DNA from: Bacteroidota bacterium
GTDB lineage: Bacteria; Bacteroidota; Bacteroidia; Chitinophagales; Chitinophagaceae
Direction: 5' to 3'
Assembly: GCA_018970395.1 (NCBI GenBank)
Contig: JAGWWM010000001.1
Coordinates: forward strand, 1-64,000
DNA: 64,000 nucleotides
Every line of letters starts with the position of its first letter. The stretch's first letter is position 1. Shown here one piece after another: positions 58,171-64,000 of this stretch. Below the pieces are notes generated by a model. The model was not told the DNA's origin. It worked only from the letters and a program-made list of their open reading frames with translations, and did not search any database. Position numbers and translations under genes: made by a program.

Positions 58171-59496
58171 ATGAAAGTTCTCCAGGTTCTTTCTTATTTT
58201 CTTCCTCATCAAACAGCAGGTACAGAGGTTTATACATACGCACTTTCTAAAAATTTAAAGCTTCTAGGTGTGGATGTGAGTGTCATTATACCTAATTATG
58301 GGAAAAACACAACTGATCAATATGAATATGATAGCATAATTGTTCATCAATATCCTGAGCCGTCACTGGTAGATCGAGCATTGATTATGGGGAAGAGAAA
58401 ACCGGATGGATTAAAATCGTTTATAGATTTGTTGCTTGAGCAAAAGCCGGATATTCTACATTTCCACGAATTAGCAGGCAGTAATGGGATTTCTATCAAC
58501 CATGTCAAGGCAGCAAAAGAGTTGGGTTTTAAAGTTGTTATGACTTTTCATTTGGCAGGCTATACTTGCATGACTGGTACTTTGGTCTATAAAGGCAAAA
58601 AGCTATGTGATGGTGAAATAAAAAAAATGACCTGCAGTAAATGTTATCTTCATTATAAAAGATACGAACTTATATCTTCTTTTTTACCAACTATTTCTTC
58701 ACTCATCAATTACTCCGGTATAGATACATTATCCTGGCAAAATAAATTAGGTACAGCCTTGGGTACAATACAATTGATTGACCAAAAAAAATTGCTATTT
58801 CAAAATCTTGTTAATAATTGCGATAGTCTAGTTGTTTTAACACAATGGTATAAGAAGATATTGGTTTTAAATGGAGTTGATCCTGCCAAGATTACTTATA
58901 TACCTCAAGCTTTACCATATCCTTCCTATTGCGACAAATCTAAATTCTACATTAAGAATGATTTACCCCTCAGATTAATGTTTCTAGGTAGAATTAGTCC
59001 CTTTAAAGGATTGCATCTTTTGCTTGATGCAATTAAAGAATTTAACAAGAATCAAATTATCTTAGATATATATGGCCAAACAAACGATGATGCATATGAG
59101 AATCAATGCAGAGGCTTGAGTAAAGGAAAATCCAATATTCGGTGGATGGGGATTTTGCCAAATGACAAAGTAATTAGTACAATGCAGACATATGATGCTT
59201 TATGTCTTTGTTCTACTTTTTCTGAAATGAGCCCTCTTGTTATTCAGGAGGCCTTTGCAGCAGGTATCCCTATTATTGCAAGCCATGTATATGGCAATGC
59301 AGAGCAAATTCAACATGGAGTTAACGGTCTCTTGTTTAAATTTAATGATGTAGAAAGTTTACGGGAACAAATACAGTTATGTATTGATAACCCCAATTTA
59401 ATCCGTCAAATGGAGCAGAATATCAAACCTCCTGCTGATTTTTCTGAGGTTGCTTCTGCATATTATCAGCTATATCAGAATTTATTGTATGATTGA
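58171..59496 (+). CDS. glycosyltransferase family 4
   Basis: MKVLQVLSYFLPHQTAGTEVYTYALSKNLKLLGVDV; RLMFLGRISPFKGLHLLLDAIKEF; FSEMSPLVIQEAFAAGIPIIASHVYGNAEQI. Confidence 0.95.
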   Translation: MKVLQVLSYFLPHQTAGTEVYTYALSKNLKLLGVDVSVIIPNYGKNTTDQYEYDSIIVHQYPEPSLVDRALIMGKRKPDGLKSFIDLLLEQKPDILHFHELAGSNGISINHVKAAKELGFKVVMTFHLAGYTCMTGTLVYKGKKLCDGEIKKMTCSKCYLHYKRYELISSFLPTISSLINYSGIDTLSWQNKLGTALGTIQLIDQKKLLFQNLVNNCDSLVVLTQWYKKILVLNGVDPAKITYIPQALPYPSYCDKSKFYIKNDLPLRLMFLGRISPFKGLHLLLDAIKEFNKNQIILDIYGQTNDDAYENQCRGLSKGKSNIRWMGILPNDKVISTMQTYDALCLCSTFSEMSPLVIQEAFAAGIPIIASHVYGNAEQIQHGVNGLLFKFNDVESLREQIQLCIDNPNLIRQMEQNIKPPADFSEVASAYYQLYQNLLYD

Positions 59497-60749
59497 GTAA
59501 TATAATCAAAATGTTTATTAATTCTGGATATAATCATTTCCCAAATCATACACTTGCAAAAAAAATACTTTTCATTACTACAACTAATCTTGCCGCAAAT
59601 CCTCGTTTATTAAAAGAACTACGACTTGCCGTCAGCCAAGGATACAAGTGTACGGTTCTTCAATTTTATCTTGGTAATTGGAGTGATGCTGCTACCAAAA
59701 CTATTGAGCAGGAGTTTGGCAAAGTTCGATTTGTACACTTGTCTGCTTTGCGTAAGCCATTTTGTCCATGGCTGATCAGCACTTTACTGGAGCTTTTTTT
59801 TTCAATTTTACCGCGCAATATACTGCGGACGTGGATGCTTTCAATTGCCGTTGGCAAGCGCTCTTTATTATTATTATGGAAACTTTGGGACCTAAAAGGC
59901 GATCAGTACGATTGGGTCATTGCTCATAATCCCGCATCCTTTTATCCGGGTTTATACGCAGCAAGGAAATTCAACGCCAAATTTGGAGTGGATATTGAAG
60001 ATTATCATCCAGGTGAATCAAACATTCGTATTAATCAAAAACGTGTGCGTATATTGATGAGCAAAGTTCTTCCCCATGCTGATTATTGTTCCTACGCTTC
60101 ACCTTTGATTGCAAAAGAGACTCAGCAAGATATTGCGGAATTAAAAAATCATCAACTGGTGTTGCTAAATGGTTTTCCTGCAAAAGAGTTTTTGATTCCA
60201 AAACATAACTCAGAACCAATTTTGAAAATTGTTTGGTTTTCTCAGCATATTGCAGAAGGTAGAGGTTTGGAACAAGTAATACCTATAGTTAATAAGTTAT
60301 ATCCCAAGTTAGAATTACATCTTATTGGAAATTTAAATCGTGATTTTGAGCAAAATTTTATTCAGGATAAGACAGGTATTGTCTTTCATGGTATACTGTC
60401 ACAGAAGGAACTACACCATAAACTCTCTGAATTTGATGTAGGCTTAGCTACTGATTTGCCGGTCAACCGGAACAGAGAAATTGCTCTGACAAATAAAATA
60501 ATCGCTTACGCCCAGGCAGGTTTAGTAGTTGCTGCCATGCATACAGATGCACAGGATCAGTTTTTACAATCCAGTGAACTACAATTTGTACAAATGCACA
60601 ATAAACCTGCAGCCATCGAAAATGCTTTTTTACAATTGTATCAAAATAAAATATCAGGTAAATTCAACATGTTGGATCAGTATCAAAAAGCACAGCAATA
60701 TTGCTGGGAGAAAATCAGTCAGCCTCTAAATACAATTTGGGAATCATAG
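59493..60749 (+). CDS. glycosyltransferase (GT-B type)
   Basis: LFITTTNLAANPRLLKELRLAVSQGYKCTVLQF; KIVWFSQHIAEGRGLEQVIPIVNKL. TTG start, or ATG at 59511. Confidence 0.82.
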   Translation: MSNIIKMFINSGYNHFPNHTLAKKILFITTTNLAANPRLLKELRLAVSQGYKCTVLQFYLGNWSDAATKTIEQEFGKVRFVHLSALRKPFCPWLISTLLELFFSILPRNILRTWMLSIAVGKRSLLLLWKLWDLKGDQYDWVIAHNPASFYPGLYAARKFNAKFGVDIEDYHPGESNIRINQKRVRILMSKVLPHADYCSYASPLIAKETQQDIAELKNHQLVLLNGFPAKEFLIPKHNSEPILKIVWFSQHIAEGRGLEQVIPIVNKLYPKLELHLIGNLNRDFEQNFIQDKTGIVFHGILSQKELHHKLSEFDVGLATDLPVNRNREIALTNKIIAYAQAGLVVAAMHTDAQDQFLQSSELQFVQMHNKPAAIENAFLQLYQNKISGKFNMLDQYQKAQQYCWEKISQPLNTIWES

Positions 60750-60757
60750 AATTTAGC

Positions 60758-62038
60758 ATGCGAAGAAAAATCCTCATTATATCCCCGCATTACCCACCCT
60801 CCAATCTCGCAGCCGTCCATCGCAGTCGTCTCTTTGCACAACATCTGCCTTCTTTCGGTTGGGAGCCCATTATTCTTACGACACATGAGGATTATTATGA
60901 GGAATCGTTAGACCGCAATTTGGAGCAATTGTTGCCTAAGGGACAGCGAATTGAAAAAGTGAAAGCTTTTGGTGTTACAAAACCCCGCTTAATTGGAGAT
61001 ATAGGGCTTCGTGGTTTTTTTCAATTGCGCAAAAAGGCGCTGGAACTGGTGCGTCGTGAGAAAATCGACTTTGTATATATTCCTATTCCTTCCTTTTATG
61101 TATCGCTAATCGGCTCCTACTTGCACCGCAAAACAGGTGTGCATTACGGCATTGATTATATTGATCCATGGGTACATGTGTTTCCAGGTTCTGAGAAAAT
61201 CTTTTCAAGACATTGGTTCAGTACACAATTCGCAAAATGGTTGGAGCCAAAAGCTGTGAAACATGCTTCCCTTATTACAGGTGTGGCGGAAGGGTATTAC
61301 ACAGGAGTGCAGGAGCGCAATCCTAACCTCCATAGAACTTGTGTTTTCGGCGCTATGCCTTATGGTGGAGAAGAAAAAGATCATCTGGCTCTTAAAAGAT
61401 TAAACTTACAGCCATATCTTTTTCAGAGAAATGGAAAAATTCAATTGGTTTATGCAGGAGCCATGTTGCCTAAAGCCTATGTTTTATTAGAGGCTATATT
61501 TAAAGCAATAGCTGAGAATAAATATTTATTTGCAAATATTGAGTTTCATTTTATTGGCACGGGTAAAACACCTAACGATCCGGAAGCTTATAATATAAAA
61601 CCTCTAGCAGCGCAATATGGTTTATGGCATTCCATCATTTTTGAATATCCTAAAAGAATTCCTTATTTGGATGTACTCACACATTTGGAAGCTGCAAGTG
61701 CTGTATTTATTTTAGGAAGCACAGAGCCTCATTACACGCCTAGTAAAGTTTATCAAGGGGTACTCAGTGAAAAACCAATTTTGGCTGTATTGCATCATCA
61801 AAGTACAGCTGTATCTATTTTACGTGAATCCGGTGCTGGACTTGTTTTAGATTTTAGCGAAAATCAATTAGATAATGAGTTTGAGAATAAGTTCCCTTCC
61901 TTTTTTTCTGAATTTATTCAATACACATTCGGCTTCAATTCCTTATCTGTAAACAAAGATGTTTTTCAACAATACACTGCAATATCATCAGCTAAAATAT
62001 TATCTAACTTACTTTATGAGGCAATTGGAATAAAATGA
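60758..62038 (+). CDS. glycosyltransferase (GT-B type)
   Basis: RKILIISPHYPPSNLAAVHRSRLFAQHLPSFGWEPIILTTHEDYYEE; IQLVYAGAMLPKAYVLLEAIFKAI. Start set at MRRKIL. Confidence 0.88.
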   Translation: MRRKILIISPHYPPSNLAAVHRSRLFAQHLPSFGWEPIILTTHEDYYEESLDRNLEQLLPKGQRIEKVKAFGVTKPRLIGDIGLRGFFQLRKKALELVRREKIDFVYIPIPSFYVSLIGSYLHRKTGVHYGIDYIDPWVHVFPGSEKIFSRHWFSTQFAKWLEPKAVKHASLITGVAEGYYTGVQERNPNLHRTCVFGAMPYGGEEKDHLALKRLNLQPYLFQRNGKIQLVYAGAMLPKAYVLLEAIFKAIAENKYLFANIEFHFIGTGKTPNDPEAYNIKPLAAQYGLWHSIIFEYPKRIPYLDVLTHLEAASAVFILGSTEPHYTPSKVYQGVLSEKPILAVLHHQSTAVSILRESGAGLVLDFSENQLDNEFENKFPSFFSEFIQYTFGFNSLSVNKDVFQQYTAISSAKILSNLLYEAIGIK

Positions 62039-62922
62039 AAAAATTACTTCAGATAATCAGGTTTATTAACAATCATCCCCTTGCCTCAAAACATCCATCT
62101 AAAGCACTTTCCCGTTTTATTACCTGGCAAATCGTACAATTGATTTATCCTCACACTAAATCAGTAAAATTTATCGGAAGCACTAGACTCATCATGAAAA
62201 AAGGAATGACTGGTGCTACAGGTAATTATTATGTTGGCTTACATGAGTTTTATGAAATGTCTTTTTTATTACACCTTCTCAGAGAGGGAGATCTTTTTGC
62301 AGACGTAGGGGCAAATGTTGGAAGTTATACTGTTTTGGCATCCGGATATTGTGGGGCAACAACTATGGCATTTGAGCCAGTTCCTAAAACCTTTAGTTGG
62401 TTAAATAAAAACATTAAAATTAATAAAATTGAGAACAAGGTTTATGCATATAATATAGGTCTTGGTTCAAAGGAAGGTGAGCTATCTTTTTCTCATAAAA
62501 ATGACACAGTGAATCATGTCGTAATGAATAGTCAAAATGAAGATGTTATAAAAGTTCCGATAAGTTCACTTGATTTATTTGTCCAAAAACATGGAACACC
62601 CGCACTTATAAAAATAGATGTAGAGGGTTTTGAAAAGGAAGTGATTGATGGTTTGAGAAATCTTATTTATGACGAAAACTTGAAAGCAATTATTGTTGAG
62701 CTAAATGGTTCAGGGATAAGATATGGATTTGATGATAATCTCGTAAGTAATTACTTGCTCAGTATTGGTTTCCAGACTTATGAATACGATCCTTTCAAAA
62801 GGGATTTAAAAATTGTTAATGCTTTAGGGAAGCATAATACATTATTTATTCGTGATTTTGAATTTGTGAATAACAGAATAAAAACCGCTTCCAAGAATAG
62901 AATATTTGGTGAAACATTTTAA
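62035..62922 (+). CDS. FkbM family methyltransferase
   Basis: LFADVGANVGSYTVLASGYCGATTMAFEPVPKTFSWLNKNIKIN; PALIKIDVEGFEKEVIDGL. Confidence 0.94.
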   Translation: MKKLLQIIRFINNHPLASKHPSKALSRFITWQIVQLIYPHTKSVKFIGSTRLIMKKGMTGATGNYYVGLHEFYEMSFLLHLLREGDLFADVGANVGSYTVLASGYCGATTMAFEPVPKTFSWLNKNIKINKIENKVYAYNIGLGSKEGELSFSHKNDTVNHVVMNSQNEDVIKVPISSLDLFVQKHGTPALIKIDVEGFEKEVIDGLRNLIYDENLKAIIVELNGSGIRYGFDDNLVSNYLLSIGFQTYEYDPFKRDLKIVNALGKHNTLFIRDFEFVNNRIKTASKNRIFGETF

Positions 62923-62950
62923 AACTATTCATTAATCATTAGCTAAACAG

Positions 62951-64000
62951 TTGAAACGGCTTGCAATTATAACTTCACATCCTATTCAATACAATGCACC
63001 TCTATTTAAGTTGTTAGCTGAAAGGAACCGTATTGAGTTGAAAGTTTTTTACACTTGGTCGCAATCTCAATCAGGGAAATTGTATGATCCGGGTTTTGCC
63101 CAATCAAGAGAATGGGATATACCCTTGCTAGAAGGTTATGATTTTGATTTTGTTGAAAATACAGCCAAAGATCCCGGTTCGCATCATTTTCGAGGCATAA
63201 TCAATCCGGATTTGATTCAAAGGATAAAAATTTATAATCCGGATGCCATATTGATTTACGGTTGGAGCTTTCATAGTCATCTAAAAGCGCTGCGTCATTT
63301 CAAAGGTAAAATTCCTGTATTATTTAGAGGTGATTCCACCTTGCTCAATGAAACGTCTAAATTATCGTTTAAAAAAATACTTAGACGTATCTTTCTTCGA
63401 TGGGTGTATCGTTCTGTTGATAAAGTATTCTATGTAGGTTTATCCAATAAACAATATTTTTTATCAAACGGACTTCATACAGATCAATTGATTTTTGCAC
63501 CACACGCAATTGATAATGAACGTTTTTTTTTAAATAATGAGTATTATGAAAAGGAAGCCTCTTTATGGAGAAAGCAGTTAAATATACCTGAAAATAGTAT
63601 GGTGTTTCTCTTTGCAGGGAAATTAGAACCCAAAAAAAATCCTTTACTTCTTTTAGATGCGTTTCAATCAATAAGTGATGCTTCAATCAGATTGGTTTTG
63701 GTTGGAAACGGTATCCTTGAAAGGGATATAAAGGATAAAGCTAAAAATGATCCTCGGATTATTTTTTTGGATTTTCAAAATCAATCTCGCATGCCCATTG
63801 TCTATCGCCTGGGTGATGTATTTATTCTTCCGTCACGAGGTCCTGGTGAAACCTGGGGTTTATCCGTTAATGAAGTCCTGGCCTGTGGTCGCTCTGCTAT
63901 CTTGAGCGATAAATGTGGTTGTGCAGTTGACCTGAATATTGCAAATAATTCTGTTTTTACTTCAGGAGACAAAAACATGTTAGTTGGGGTTATGAATAAA
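62951..64000 (+). CDS. glycosyltransferase family 4, 3'-truncated by the window edge
   Basis: Hand translation from TTG 62951: LKRLAIITSHPIQYNAPLFKLLAERNRIELKVFYTWSQSQ...FAGKLEPKKNPLLLLDAFQSI...FILPSRGPGETWGLSVNEVLACGR. Open to the end. Confidence 0.88.
   Translation, partial: MKRLAIITSHPIQYNAPLFKLLAERNRIELKVFYTWSQSQSGKLYDPGFAQSREWDIPLLEGYDFDFVENTAKDPGSHHFRGIINPDLIQRIKIYNPDAILIYGWSFHSHLKALRHFKGKIPVLFRGDSTLLNETSKLSFKKILRRIFLRWVYRSVDKVFYVGLSNKQYFLSNGLHTDQLIFAPHAIDNERFFLNNEYYEKEASLWRKQLNIPENSMVFLFAGKLEPKKNPLLLLDAFQSISDASIRLVLVGNGILERDIKDKAKNDPRIIFLDFQNQSRMPIVYRLGDVFILPSRGPGETWGLSVNEVLACGRSAILSDKCGCAVDLNIANNSVFTSGDKNMLVGVMNK

Noticed and set aside
63381-63686. Minus-strand 101-aa ORF
   Set aside because: Antisense to an open GT4 reading frame with clear motifs.
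1-64000. rRNA, tRNA or CRISPR loci
   Set aside because: None recognised by eye in intergenic regions; a tRNAscan-SE/Infernal/CRISPR search was not possible.

Overview
The window looks like Bacteroidota chromosome, probably Chitinophagaceae-like. The support is gene content, TAnnTTTG-type -7 motifs, a T9SS sorting tail, a UpxY-type antiterminator and a Wza/BY-kinase pair. Positions 1-35.5 kb are mostly housekeeping: a PhoR/PhoB-like pair, a thioredoxin-domain protein, a parvulin PPIase, uvrB, an ORF6N protein, a LamG/T9SS protein, an AIM24-family protein, a tetR-tolC-adaptor-RND efflux operon, an amidophosphoribosyltransferase, rho, asnS, hsp20, mutY, an HU-like gene, a 31-aa AURKAIP1/COX24-like ORF missing from the ORF track, RNase G, ridA, tsaB, an ArsR-like regulator, a lipid A-type acyltransferase and a CvfB-like protein. 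Positions 35.8-64 kb are a surface-polysaccharide locus: UpxY/NusG-like, Wza, BY-kinase, AsnB-like, Gfo/Idh, acyltransferases, a Wzm/Wzt ABC exporter, many glycosyltransferases and several methyltransferases. It continues past the right edge. The observations most worth checking are: (i) a 2.2-kb repeat-delimited island carrying vapBC and a truncated AbiEii-like gene, which splits the exporter permease from its ATPase; (ii) a 112-nt multi-segment hairpin plus a second hairpin at 12.25-12.42 kb, upstream of the T9SS gene; (iii) a perfect 31-bp palindrome inside the ORF6N coding sequence; (iv) a terminator-like hairpin in the leader upstream of the UpxY-like gene; (v) a decayed sialate O-acetylesterase-like gene with several identifiable lesions; (vi) several dispersed intergenic repeat families. 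No rRNA, tRNA or CRISPR array was recognised. All family calls come from reading the translations; no database search was run.
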